From: RFXV01 sp038150465
Lineage (GTDB): Bacteria > Bacteroidota > Bacteroidia > Flavobacteriales > Schleiferiaceae
DNA length: 37,432 nucleotides
Assembly (NCBI GenBank): GCA_038150465.1
Contig: JAYOTP010000022.1
Coordinates: forward strand, 1-37,432
Reading direction: 5' to 3'
The notes under the pieces were generated by a model. The model saw only the letters and a program-made list of their open reading frames with translations, was not told the origin of the DNA and did no database searches. Positions 16,201 to 23,946 of this stretch are shown here, piece by piece (the stretch's first letter is position 1; every line of letters starts with the position of its first letter). The position numbers and the translations under genes are program-made.

Positions 16201-19200
16201 GGGACAAGATGGCCCTTCGATGATCGATAGATCGTCAATGGCAATGTCCCCGAATTGGGTCGGAGCCGTTCCCGTAGTGGCAATGAAACGAATGCGAACG
16301 GTCTGTCCGGCAAAACTGGGCAACAGGATCCGTCGTTCGAACCACTGATTCCCCTGTTCGCCTATGATCGTATCCACACCATTCACCCAGCTTGTTCCAT
16401 CGAATACGTCCACCCGCAGATCGCCGGTACTCCCGCCAAACATGTGGTACCAGAAACGCAATTCAGGAAGAGTGAGTGGACTCAGATCCACATCTGGCGT
16501 CTCCAATTCGGCCGTGAGCCCAGGACTGGTGAAGCTCGCCTCCGCGTAGACATAGTTTCCAAACCCGCTGGTATGATCAGCTGAAGGCCCCGTATTCGGG
16601 GTTCCTGTTGCACCCTGACCACCTCCCCAGTGATAGCCTGTGGTGGGGTTCCTGCTCCAACAGGGGTCGATGGTACTGCCGGTATTGGCCGTTCCTGTGC
16701 CCTCGTCAAATCCTGCATCGAAATTTTGGAAGTAAGGCGCCACAGCGGTTCCACAGGCCGTATTTGCAGTGAGTGGACCTGCCCAGGCAGAGACAGAGCC
16801 CTGACCGCAGCTGTCGCGTACATAGACGTGGTAGCCCGAAGACGGACTCAATCCAGTAAGGGTGAAAGGATTGCTCGTGGCATTCACGATCGTTCCGGTG
16901 CCTGGAGCAAATCCGACCGGACCATATTCGATCTGCCAGTTCGCAGCGCCCCCTGAAGTCCAGGAAATGTCGATGGATGTGGTGGTGGCATTAGCGGTGG
17001 CCAATGCTGTGGGCGCAGGACATGCTGGTGGCTCATCGATGGATATATCGTCAATGGATATATCGACCTGATTGTTGAATCCCGGATTGCGGTTCCCCAC
17101 GAATCTCAGTTTGATGGTCGAGCCTGAAAACGCACTGAGGTCAACGATCTGTTCCAGCCAAGGATCGGCCTGACCGGTCTGCTGTGCGCCGGAGATCAGA
17201 GCGATGGAGCTCGAACTTCCTCCCTGCTCGACAAATACCTCCAACTCATCGATCAGACCTCCGAACATATGGTACCAAAAGCGCAGCTCCGGCGCCGTCA
17301 ACGCGCTCAGATCGATCTCCGGAGAAAGGATCTCTGTACTCAGAACATTGCTCGATCCCGTTTCGGTGTACATATACGAACCGTTGCCAGTGGTGTGGTC
17401 TCCACTCGGTCCGGCTCCCGTTGTCGGTGTCGGGCCGTCGCCTCCCTTCCACCAGTAATCATCGGTCGTGCTTCGGTTCCAGCAGCTGTCGATCGTTCCG
17501 GGATCGAAGTGTCCGTTGCGGTTCCATGCACCGTTCTCAAAATCTTCAAAATAGGGCGCAGTGAATGTGGGACAATCTGTAGAACCATTGACCGGCCCCG
17601 TCCAGCTCGAAACACTTCCTGGGCCACAACTGTCGCGCACATAAAAAGAATAGGTCGTGCTCGGGTTCAGTCCTGTGACGATCTGAGGAGGTGCGCCCAC
17701 ACCTATGATCGTACCTGTGCCTGGCGTAAAGCCGACCGGTCCGTATTCGATCTGGGCATTGGCCGCCCCGCCCGTGGTCCAGTTCAATTCAATGCTCGAG
17801 CTGCTCGTGGAGGCAATACTGAGATTGAACGGCTGCGGACAGGCTGCAGCATTTTGAACGCTGAAGTCGTCAATAGCTATATCGCCTTCAAAGCCCAGTC
17901 GTTCGGTCTGAAAACGTATCTGCACCGTGCTTCCTGAGTAGGCGGATAGAGACAGATTTACGGGTATCCAAGCAGCAGCATCTGAAGTTTGTTGCTGCCC
18001 GACAATGGCTGTCAGGAAAGAATAACCACTACCGTCGTCGACCTCCACCGTAAGGCTGTCAATGTCTCCACCGAACATATGGTACCAGAATTCCAATTCG
18101 GGATTGGTCAAAGCCGACAGATCGATCGAAGGGGAAAACAGATAGGCCCTTGAACCATTGTTGACGCCAGAGGCCTCTGAATAGACATAATTGCCGCTGC
18201 CGCCATTCCCTGTTGCAGGACCCGTGCCTGTTGAAGGGGTTCCGCCCGAACCTGTTCCCCAGGAAAAAGCCGTCGGTACACCCGGTGTATTGCCGTTTGG
18301 ATTGCGCGTCCAGCAGGGGTCGATCAGATCGTTTTCATTGGTTGCTCCTGTTCCCGTTACCCAAACACCTGAGTTGAAATCCTCAGTATACGGGGCCACG
18401 ATCGCCGCACAGGCCGTTGAAGCCGTCAGGGGGCCTGTCCACAAGCTGACGCTGCCCGCAGCACAGCTGTCGCGCACATAGAAGTCATAAGAGGTGCTGG
18501 GATTGAGTCCCGTCACGGTGAATGGATTGGCGGTAACTGAAATTACGCTGCCCGACCCTGGAGAAAAGCCGGCAGGACCGAATTCGATCTGCCAGTTTGC
18601 AGCACCACCCGAAGTCCATGACAATTCAACCGTAGTAGCTGTTGAAGCCACCAGGGCGAACGCTGTCGGAGACGGGCATGCAGGCGCTTCATCCAGAGAA
18701 ACATCGTCCACGGCCATGTCGGAGGTGAATCCAAACCCACGGGTTCCTTCAAATCTGATGGTGATCGTACTGCCCGCATAAGCGCTGAGCGAAACAATGG
18801 CTTCCTGCCAGGCTGCCGCAGAAGAGGTCTGCTGCTGCCCATTCAGGCTGAATACTGAGACAAAACCACTGCCGTCGTCCACCAGCACATCGAGATCGCC
18901 CATGCCGCCCCCGAACATATGGTACCAGAAGCGCAGTTCCGGATTGGTCAGCGCCGAACAATCGATCTGCGGAGATTCCAGTTCAGCAATCGATCCGGCA
19001 GCCCCTCCACTGGCCTCTGTGTAGACATAATTTCCGCTGCCAGAGGTATGATCGCCAGAAGGGCCTGTATTGAACGAACCCGTGGCAAACTGACGCGTTC
19101 CCCAATGGAATCCTGTGGCTGGACTTCTGCTCCAGCAAGGGTCAATGCTGTTGTTGGCATTGGCGCCGCCGGCTCCAGCTACCCAACTGCTGCCGTCAAA

Positions 19201-22065
19201 GTCTTCGGAATAAGGGGCGATTGCCGCCACACATGGGGTGGTAAAGGTCAACGGACCCACCCAAATGCTCACATCGCCCGGTCCGCAACTGTCCCGGACA
19301 TAAATGTCGTAGGTGGTTGCAGCCGTGAGTCCTATCAAGGTATAGGGATTGGTCTGTACCGATACCTGGTTGCCTGATCCCAGCGCAAAACCCGCAGGCC
19401 CGTACTCGATCTGCCAATTGGATGCGCCACCCGTGACCCAACTCAGGTCGATAGACGTGCCAGTAGAAGTCAATGCAGTCAAACTGCTAGGCTCAGGGCA
19501 ACTAGGCGCCTCATCCACCGAAAGATCATCGATGGAAATGTCCACCTGGTTGTTGAACCCTGGGTTCCTGCTCGCTACGAATCGCAACTGAATGGTCGAA
19601 CCAACGAATGCACTGAGGTCTGCGATCTCCTGAAGCCAGGGATCGGCATTTGTGCTCTGTTGCGCTCCACTGATCAGCGAAACGCTGGTGGACGTCCCTG
19701 CGATCTCAACAAAGACCTCTAACTGATCGATCAAACCGCCGAACATATGGTGCCAAAAACGCAATTCAGGTGCCGACAAGGCAGCCAGGTCGATCTCAGG
19801 AGAAAGGATTTCCGTGGTCAGGACAGTGCTTGAACTGGTCTCCGTGTACATGTACGAACCCGAGCCTGATGTATGATCGCCGGTGGGCCCCGTTCCCGTG
19901 GTCGGTGTCGCTCCGGAATTTCCTTTCCACCAGTAATTGCTGCTCGCGTTCCGGGTCCAACATCCGTCTATGGTTCCTGGGTCGAAAGTGCCGCCTGCGG
20001 TCCAGCTTCCGTTCTCAAATTCTTCAGTGAATGGCGCGATGTAGGGCGGGCAATTCGTTGTAGCAGCGACCGGGCCCGTCCAGGCACTCACATCACCCAC
20101 TCCACAGCTGTCCCGAACGTAGAAATCGTAGCTCGTGCTCGCATTCAGGCCTGTCACAGAGAATGGATTGCTGCTGGCCGTGACCACTGAACCCGTACCG
20201 GGCGTAAATCCTACCGGACCGTATTCGATCTGCCAAAGGGCAGATCCGCCCGTTGTCCAGGAGAGGTCCACCGAGCTGGAAGAGACCTGATCCACCAAAA
20301 GGAAAGTAGGCTGAGGACAGGAAGGCGCCTCATCGACCGAAACGTCGTCAATGGCCATATCCGAGGTGAAGCCTCCTCCCCGAGTGCCTTCAAAACGGAT
20401 GTTCACGGTATCTCCCGCATAGGCCGCCAAGGAAACAATGGCCTCTGTCCAAGGGTCGTTCACGCCTGCCTGCTGAGCTCCATTCAGGGAGAGAACAGAG
20501 GTGTATCCGCTGCCGTTGTCCACAAATACCTCAAGGCTTCCCATCGAAGCTCCGGCCATGTGGTACCAGAAGCGCAGTTCAGGAGTGGTCAGTGGAGAGC
20601 AATCCACCGGAATGCTGATCAGCTCTGCCGTGGAGCCTGCCGGACTGCCGCTCGCCTCTGTGAAGAGATATTTCCCAGAGCCAGTCGTATGGTCTGAGGC
20701 GGGTCCTGTATTGGCAGATCCCGTTCCCCCTTGCCGGGTTCCCCAGGAAAAGACATTCGTACCGGTGACCGCACTTCCCGGATCCCTGCGCCAACAACCA
20801 TCAATGGCGTTGTTCGCATTGTTCCCAGCAACACCCGGTGTCCAGGCGGTTCCCTCAAAATCTTCCAGGAAAGGTGCTGCCACAGGCAGACAATTGGTCA
20901 ATAAGCTCAATGGGCCCAGCCAAACGCTCACATCGCCTGTTCCACAGCTGTCGCGTACATAGACTTCATAAGCGGTGTTCGGACTCAGTCCGTTCAGGGT
21001 GAAGGGAACAGAAGTGGCGTTGGCAAAGGTACCCGTGCCCAAGGCAAAGCCCGGAGCGCCGAATTGAAGGTTCCAGTTGGTCGCATTTCCTGGGGTCCAG
21101 GACAAGATGGCCTTATCCGTTCCTACGGACAGAAGCTGAAAATTGGTTGGTGCCGGACAGCTGGGTGCCTCCTGAATACTGAGATCATCGATGGCGATAT
21201 CGCCCAACTGTGTGGGAGTCACACCTGTGCTGGCCACAAAGCGCAGTCGGACCGTCTGTCCGGAAAAAGCAGAAAGATCGACGATGCGCTCAAACCACTG
21301 ATTTCCCTGATCGCCTGAGATCTGGTCCACATTGGTGGTCCATGAGGAGCCATCGAACACATCCAGCTGGAGTGCGCCCATGCTGGATCCGTACATATGG
21401 TACCAAAAACGCAACTCAGGTACCGAGAGGGCGCTGAGATCGACCTCGGGGCTTTCCATCTCTGCTGTCAATCCAGGCGTGGTGAAACTCGCCTCCGCGT
21501 ACACATAATTTCCACTGCCCGTGGTATGGTCGGCAGAAGGGCCGGTATTGCCTGTTCCCGTGCCGCCTTGTCCACCACCCCAATGGTAACCCACCGCTGG
21601 ATTCCTCGACCAGCAGGTGTCGATGGTCGAACCGTTGTTGTCCGGGCCGGTGCCTTCGTTGAAATTGGCATCGAAATCCTCAAAATAGGGAGCTGCCACT
21701 GCGGGACAGGTCGTCGTCAGGCTCAANNNNNNNNNNNNNNNNNNNNNNNNNNNNNNNNNNNNNNNNNNNNNNNNNNNNNNNNNNNNNNNNNNNNNNNNNN
21801 NNNNNNNNNNNNNNNNNNNNNNNNNNTGCTCCGACATCCATCCTCCAGAAGTGGAGGTGATGTCGTAACTCAGATCGAGCCCTGTGACATAATCTCCAGG
21901 TGGAATGTTGACCACCAATGTGTCCGCACAGGACGAAACCAATGCCGTCGAGACAGGATTGGCGTCATATTCCGTCCCGATCACCCCAGCGGTATAGGTG
22001 GCTGAAGTTTGGGCGTTCATTACGCCAGCGATGCCGATGAACAAGCAAATGATCCAGTTTTTCAT
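13285..22065 (-). CDS. Giant T9SS-exported MAM/fibronectin III/PKD repeat surface protein (interrupted by assembly gap)
   Basis: Nominal 2926 residues including about 33 unknown ones from a 100-N gap. The ATG at 22065 opens a signal peptide (MKNWIICLFIGIAGVMNAQ). A short N-terminal domain with TGLDLSYDITSTSGGWMSE runs into the gap. Then come eight visible units of a MAM-like jelly-roll domain (marker PELRFWYHM) plus a fibronectin III domain (marker YVRDSCG), spanning about 21710-15125. Next are a CUB-like module (about 15124-14790, LTDSFGDGW), a ninth Fn3 (about 14780-14510), four PKD domains (about 14510-13560, WDFGDG), and a type A T9SS sorting domain (about 13550-13288, VFPNPVHSTVFISW to LRQGNREAVRRLIKD). 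Cysteines recur at fixed places in each unit, suggesting disulfides. It is probably cell-surface or secreted, acting in adhesion or glycan binding; no enzyme domain is seen. The ligand is unknown. Confidence 0.9.
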   Translation of the reverse strand: MKNWIICLFIGIAGVMNAQTSATYTAGVIGTEYDANPVSTALVSSCADTLVVNIPPGDYVTGLDLSYDITSTSGGWMSEXXXXXXXXXXXXXXXXXXXXXXXXXXXXXXXXXXLSLTTTCPAVAAPYFEDFDANFNEGTGPDNNGSTIDTCWSRNPAVGYHWGGGQGGTGTGNTGPSADHTTGSGNYVYAEASFTTPGLTAEMESPEVDLSALSVPELRFWYHMYGSSMGALQLDVFDGSSWTTNVDQISGDQGNQWFERIVDLSAFSGQTVRLRFVASTGVTPTQLGDIAIDDLSIQEAPSCPAPTNFQLLSVGTDKAILSWTPGNATNWNLQFGAPGFALGTGTFANATSVPFTLNGLSPNTAYEVYVRDSCGTGDVSVWLGPLSLLTNCLPVAAPFLEDFEGTAWTPGVAGNNANNAIDGCWRRDPGSAVTGTNVFSWGTRQGGTGSANTGPASDHTTGSGKYLFTEASGSPAGSTAELISIPVDCSPLTTPELRFWYHMAGASMGSLEVFVDNGSGYTSVLSLNGAQQAGVNDPWTEAIVSLAAYAGDTVNIRFEGTRGGGFTSDMAIDDVSVDEAPSCPQPTFLLVDQVSSSSVDLSWTTGGSALWQIEYGPVGFTPGTGSVVTASSNPFSVTGLNASTSYDFYVRDSCGVGDVSAWTGPVAATTNCPPYIAPFTEEFENGSWTAGGTFDPGTIDGCWTRNASSNYWWKGNSGATPTTGTGPTGDHTSGSGSYMYTETSSSTVLTTEILSPEIDLAALSAPELRFWHHMFGGLIDQLEVFVEIAGTSTSVSLISGAQQSTNADPWLQEIADLSAFVGSTIQLRFVASRNPGFNNQVDISIDDLSVDEAPSCPEPSSLTALTSTGTSIDLSWVTGGASNWQIEYGPAGFALGSGNQVSVQTNPYTLIGLTAATTYDIYVRDSCGPGDVSIWVGPLTFTTPCVAAIAPYSEDFDGSSWVAGAGGANANNSIDPCWSRSPATGFHWGTRQFATGSFNTGPSGDHTSGSGNYVYTEASGGAAGSIAELESPQIDCSALTNPELRFWYHMFGGGMGDLDVLVDDGSGFVSVFSLNGQQQTSSAAAWQEAIVSLSAYAGSTITIRFEGTRGFGFTSDMAVDDVSLDEAPACPSPTAFALVASTATTVELSWTSGGAANWQIEFGPAGFSPGSGSVISVTANPFTVTGLNPSTSYDFYVRDSCAAGSVSLWTGPLTASTACAAIVAPYTEDFNSGVWVTGTGATNENDLIDPCWTRNPNGNTPGVPTAFSWGTGSGGTPSTGTGPATGNGGSGNYVYSEASGVNNGSRAYLFSPSIDLSALTNPELEFWYHMFGGDIDSLTVEVDDGSGYSFLTAIVGQQQTSDAAAWIPVNLSLSAYSGSTVQIRFQTERLGFEGDIAIDDFSVQNAAACPQPFNLSIASTSSSSIELNWTTGGAANAQIEYGPVGFTPGTGTIIGVGAPPQIVTGLNPSTTYSFYVRDSCGPGSVSSWTGPVNGSTDCPTFTAPYFEDFENGAWNRNGHFDPGTIDSCWNRSTTDDYWWKGGDGPTPTTGAGPSGDHTTGNGSYMYTETGSSNVLSTEILSPEIDLSALTAPELRFWYHMFGGLIDELEVFVEQGGSSSSIALISGAQQTGQADPWLEQIVDLSAFSGSTIKLRFVGNRNPGFNNQVDISIDDISIDEPPACPAPTALATANATTTSIDISWTSGGAANWQIEYGPVGFAPGTGTIVNATSNPFTLTGLSPSSGYHVYVRDSCGQGSVSAWAGPLTANTACGTAVAPYFQNFDAGFDEGTGTANTGSTIDPCWSRNPTTGYHWGGGQGATGTPNTGPSADHTSGFGNYVYAEASFTSPGLTAELETPDVDLSPLTLPELRFWYHMFGGSTGDLRVDVFDGTSWVNGVDTIIGEQGNQWFERRILLPSFAGQTVRIRFIATTGTAPTQFGDIAIDDLSIIEGPSCPFPTLLTSTAQTNNSVTLSWTTGGATNWQIEYGPVGFTPGSGTLVNAATNPFTVNGLNPSTTYDFYVRDSCGIGDVSDWEGPLTQNTTCGILAAPYFQNFDAGFDEGTGTTNAGSTIDPCWSRNPATGYHWGGGQGGTGTPNTGPSADHTTGNGNYVYAEASFTNPGLTAELETPDIDLSALTVPELRFWYHMYGGSTGDLQVDIYDGTNWNTNVDLISGEQGNQWFERIVNLAAYAGQTIRVRFVSSTGTTPTQFGDIAIDDFQIDEAPSCPDPSGLTAASVGSTSIQLAWTSGGASNWQIEYGPAGFTPGTGIIVSASTNPFLITGLSATTSYSFYVRDSCGPADYSQWIGPLDVTTFGCSNGCFFNLRLTDSFGDGWVTNSGSFHQVELILNGGAPTLYSMVSGSLQDYSIQLCDGDQVQLNFINAGTWSDECGIIFSDPAGAIMYQLIPGNAVPTSTLYTDSADCGPGPQCADPTGLSIQNIGLNSADVAFNSNSGISRIEFGPAGFTPGTGTLIALVTTSPFTITGLTPGTNYDVYVQDSCGIAVTSNWVGPVSFTATPCPPVTANFTFTTSGTSISVDGTSSTGSFFSWDFGGQGASFDSIASFSFANEGTYTITLVNSSGCGTSDILSITVDLCDTLTAAFTSSTTYLDAQFNAVGSSGTPTSIQWDFGDGTTGSGVVANHTYTMEGLYDVWLILTNACGQVDSVMQQIRVCDVVSGNIAYTFSGTTFNFDASGSSSNAVTFRWYFGDGATDTLASPSHTYTSSGNYTVSLVVLNACGDSDSVLTQIQVCPKPTASWTFTVIQSSPLGMQVQFDASSSVGAVSYFWDFGDGNTNSTSGFPLHTYATPGFFYVVTLITYNSCGDSDTLFAPLSAFGADEWTDPVELEVFPNPVHSTVFISWQHLPTDDAVFIELLDAAGKLVRSVEAESVQGGIEAEMNLKDLPSAVYHIRLRQGNREAVRRLIKD
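15125..21710 (-). repeat. Eight tandem MAM-Fn3 coding units, about 825 bp each
   Basis: In coding order the units begin near 21710, 20895, 20058, 19232, 18410, 17575, 16755 and 15940. The marker for FWYHM recurs on the plus strand as a near-constant CATATGGTACCA-like string at about 21395, 20558, 19744, 18917, 18075, 17270, 16438 and 15625. By MAM sequence the units fall into types A-C-B-C-D-B-A-A. Type A has YHWGGGQG and EQGNQWFER. Type B has WWKG and NPGFNNQVDISIDD. Type C has GTRQ and FEGTRG-FTSDMA. Type D is unique (RLGFEGDIAIDD). The last two A units are the most alike and look like a recent duplication. Confidence 0.9.
21727..21826. other. Assembly gap (100 N) inside the giant surface protein gene
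   Basis: Exactly 100 N, a conventional filler for a gap of unknown size. It falls between the N-terminal domain and the first visible MAM domain. The residues just after it (LSLTTTC) match the end of an Fn3 domain in the other units, so part of an Fn3 and possibly whole repeat units are missing. Confidence 0.97.
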
Positions 22066-22187
22066 ACGTTTTATTCGAGCCTCCAATGATACAGAAAAGG
22101 TCGACCCATAACCTCTTGAAGGTGTTAAACTTGGGCTTGAGTCGCCCAATGAAAACGAAGCATCTTCCCTCAGCGTTGGCGCGTGTG

Positions 22188-22195
22188 TATTTTTA
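22188..22195 (+). promoter_or_regulatory. Candidate -7 promoter element of the DUF4159 operon
   Basis: TATTTTTA, one base off TAnnTTTG, ends 4 bases before the ATG at 22200, within the 134-base divergent gap to the giant gene. No TTG sits at the usual spacing. The rest of that gap (22066-22187) shows no clear promoter for the giant gene. Confidence 0.4.
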
Positions 22196-22199
22196 CGGC

Positions 22200-22868
22200 A
22201 TGTGGCGGGGAAGAAAGCTCATTTGGATATTGTGTGTGGCAGTGGCACAATCGGTCCACGGTCAGAAATTGGCCGTCCTGAAATACGAAGGTGGCGGAGA
22301 CTGGTATGCCAACCCCACGGCCCTTCCCAACCTCGCTAGATTCTGCAATGAGTCTTTGTCCTTTGACCTGGATCCAAAAGTGGACGAGGTGAGTTTCAAA
22401 AGCGATGAAGTCTTTGCCTATCCCTTCATTCATATGACCGGCCATGGAAATGTGGTCTGGAGCCGGGAAGAAATGGAGCGCATCCGCAAATACCTTAGCA
22501 GCGGTGGCTTTCTTCATATAGACGACAACTACGGCATGGACCGTTTCGTTCGGCCGCTGATCGAACAGCTCTACTCCGACGCATCCCTTGAGCCCCTGGG
22601 CAGCAGTTCTTTTCTCTTCCACTACCCTTTTGAACTGAGCGAAGGGCTTCCAAAAGTCCATGCCCACGATGGCCAAAAACCCCAGGCACTTGCCCTTCGT
22701 CGCCAGGGCCGCATCGTCCTATTGTACACTTTCGAGGCAGATCTTGGAGATGGATGGGAAGATGAGGAGGTTCATGGCGATGCCGCAGATATTCGACTAA
22801 AAGCGCTGCAAATGGGCGCGAATATTTTGACCTATGCATTCACGGGAAGGACAGATGTGGAACAATAA
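22200..22868 (+). CDS. DUF4159 family exported protein
   Basis: 222 residues. The ATG at 22200 is chosen because it opens a signal peptide (MWRGRKLIWILCVAVAQSVHGQ); longer in-frame starts lack one. The body carries the DUF4159 pattern: KYEGGGDWYANPTALPNL near the mature start, FPFIH-like YPFIHMTGHGNVVWS, then LSSGGFLHIDDNYGMDRFVRP, LPKVHAHDG and a late GWEDEEVHGD. The fold is thought to resemble glutamine-amidotransferase-like domains, but the function is not known. It overlaps the downstream AI-2E-family gene by 14 bases and heads a three-gene plus-strand unit. Confidence 0.85.
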   Translation: MWRGRKLIWILCVAVAQSVHGQKLAVLKYEGGGDWYANPTALPNLARFCNESLSFDLDPKVDEVSFKSDEVFAYPFIHMTGHGNVVWSREEMERIRKYLSSGGFLHIDDNYGMDRFVRPLIEQLYSDASLEPLGSSSFLFHYPFELSEGLPKVHAHDGQKPQALALRRQGRIVLLYTFEADLGDGWEDEEVHGDAADIRLKALQMGANILTYAFTGRTDVEQ

Positions 22869-23946
22869 ATACATACAGGCGGTCCTTGGGCTTTTGCTTT
22901 TGGGTCTGATCGTCTTTGGCGTATACACCTTGAGGAATATGATCGGCTACGTTCTGATCTCCGTATTTCTCGCTTTCGTTGGCAGGCCTCTGGCCCACAG
23001 GCTGAAGGGGATACGGATCGGCAGATTTCACTTACCGGATGCACTGGCCGCCGCCCTTGTCCTTTTCATTGAATTCGGTGTCCTCGGCGGGCTGTTCGTT
23101 TTCATGGTGCCCACTCTGGTAGATGAACTGAGTCATTGGTCTCAGGTGGATGCTGGTGGGATCGTTCAATATGCACAGGTCCACCTGCAGAGTCTGGATG
23201 GACTCGCAGAGCAGCTCGGATTGAAATGGGATGCCGAGGAACTTCGGTCGAATCTGCTGGCCAGCATGAACCTCGATGTCGCTCAGGTCGGAAGCGTGGC
23301 CGAAAGGGTATTTGGCGGATTGGGCAGCATGGTCATCGCCTTGTTCTCCATCCTCTTCATTTCCTTTTTCTTCATCAAAGAGGAAGGCCTTTCCCAGAAG
23401 ATGCTCTACGGTCTGGTCCTGAAGGAACAGCATGAGAAACTGGACCGCATCCTGCCGAAGATCAAAGAATTGCTGACACGCTATTGCATTGGCATCCTGC
23501 TGCAGATCACCCTTATCACCACCCTTATCAGCCTGGGGCTCTGGCTGGCCGGTATCGAGAAGATCCTTTTCATTGCACTCTTTGCCGGTTTGATCAATGT
23601 GATCCCCTATGTAGGGCCACTGATCGGCGCCTTCGTGGGTCTGATCCTTGTAGCCGCTCAAAACCTGCATCTGCCCTTCGATGAGCTCGGGCTGCTCATT
23701 GGCCTGTCGGCGATGGTCTTTATGGCCACCCAGTTGATCGACAATTTCATCCTGCAGCCGCTGATCTACAGCAATTCGGTCAAGGCGCATCCGCTCGAGA
23801 TCTTTTTGGTGATCACCGCTTCCGGCACCCTGGCTGGTATTGGCGGGATGATCCTCGCTGTGCCCATCTATTCCGTCTTTCGGATCGCCGCCAAGGAATT
23901 TCTGTACGAATTCCAGATCATTCGGAAACTCACACGGGATGTCTGA
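22855..23946 (+). CDS. AI-2E family transporter (UPF0118/PerM-like membrane protein)
   Basis: 363-residue integral membrane protein starting at the ATG at 22855, with a GGGAAGG ribosome-binding site 4 bases upstream. The family layout is visible: two N-terminal membrane segments (AVLGLLLLGLIVFGVYTL and NMIGYVLISVFLAFVG), a third before a soluble loop of about 80-90 residues, and a re-entrant group of four or more C-terminal segments containing the family motif LINVIPYVGPLIGA. The C terminus LAGIGGMILAVPIYSVFRIAAKE is also typical. Members have been linked to autoinducer-2 export or ion exchange; the substrate here cannot be inferred. The gene overlaps its neighbours by 14 and 8 bases. Confidence 0.93.
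   Translation: MWNNKYIQAVLGLLLLGLIVFGVYTLRNMIGYVLISVFLAFVGRPLAHRLKGIRIGRFHLPDALAAALVLFIEFGVLGGLFVFMVPTLVDELSHWSQVDAGGIVQYAQVHLQSLDGLAEQLGLKWDAEELRSNLLASMNLDVAQVGSVAERVFGGLGSMVIALFSILFISFFFIKEEGLSQKMLYGLVLKEQHEKLDRILPKIKELLTRYCIGILLQITLITTLISLGLWLAGIEKILFIALFAGLINVIPYVGPLIGAFVGLILVAAQNLHLPFDELGLLIGLSAMVFMATQLIDNFILQPLIYSNSVKAHPLEIFLVITASGTLAGIGGMILAVPIYSVFRIAAKEFLYEFQIIRKLTRDV

Noticed and set aside
15600..21420. Regularly spaced near-identical strings (CATATGGTACCA) as a possible CRISPR or regulatory array
   Set aside because: They recur every 815 bp or so in frame and encode the conserved FWYHM motif of each MAM domain, so they reflect protein repeats.
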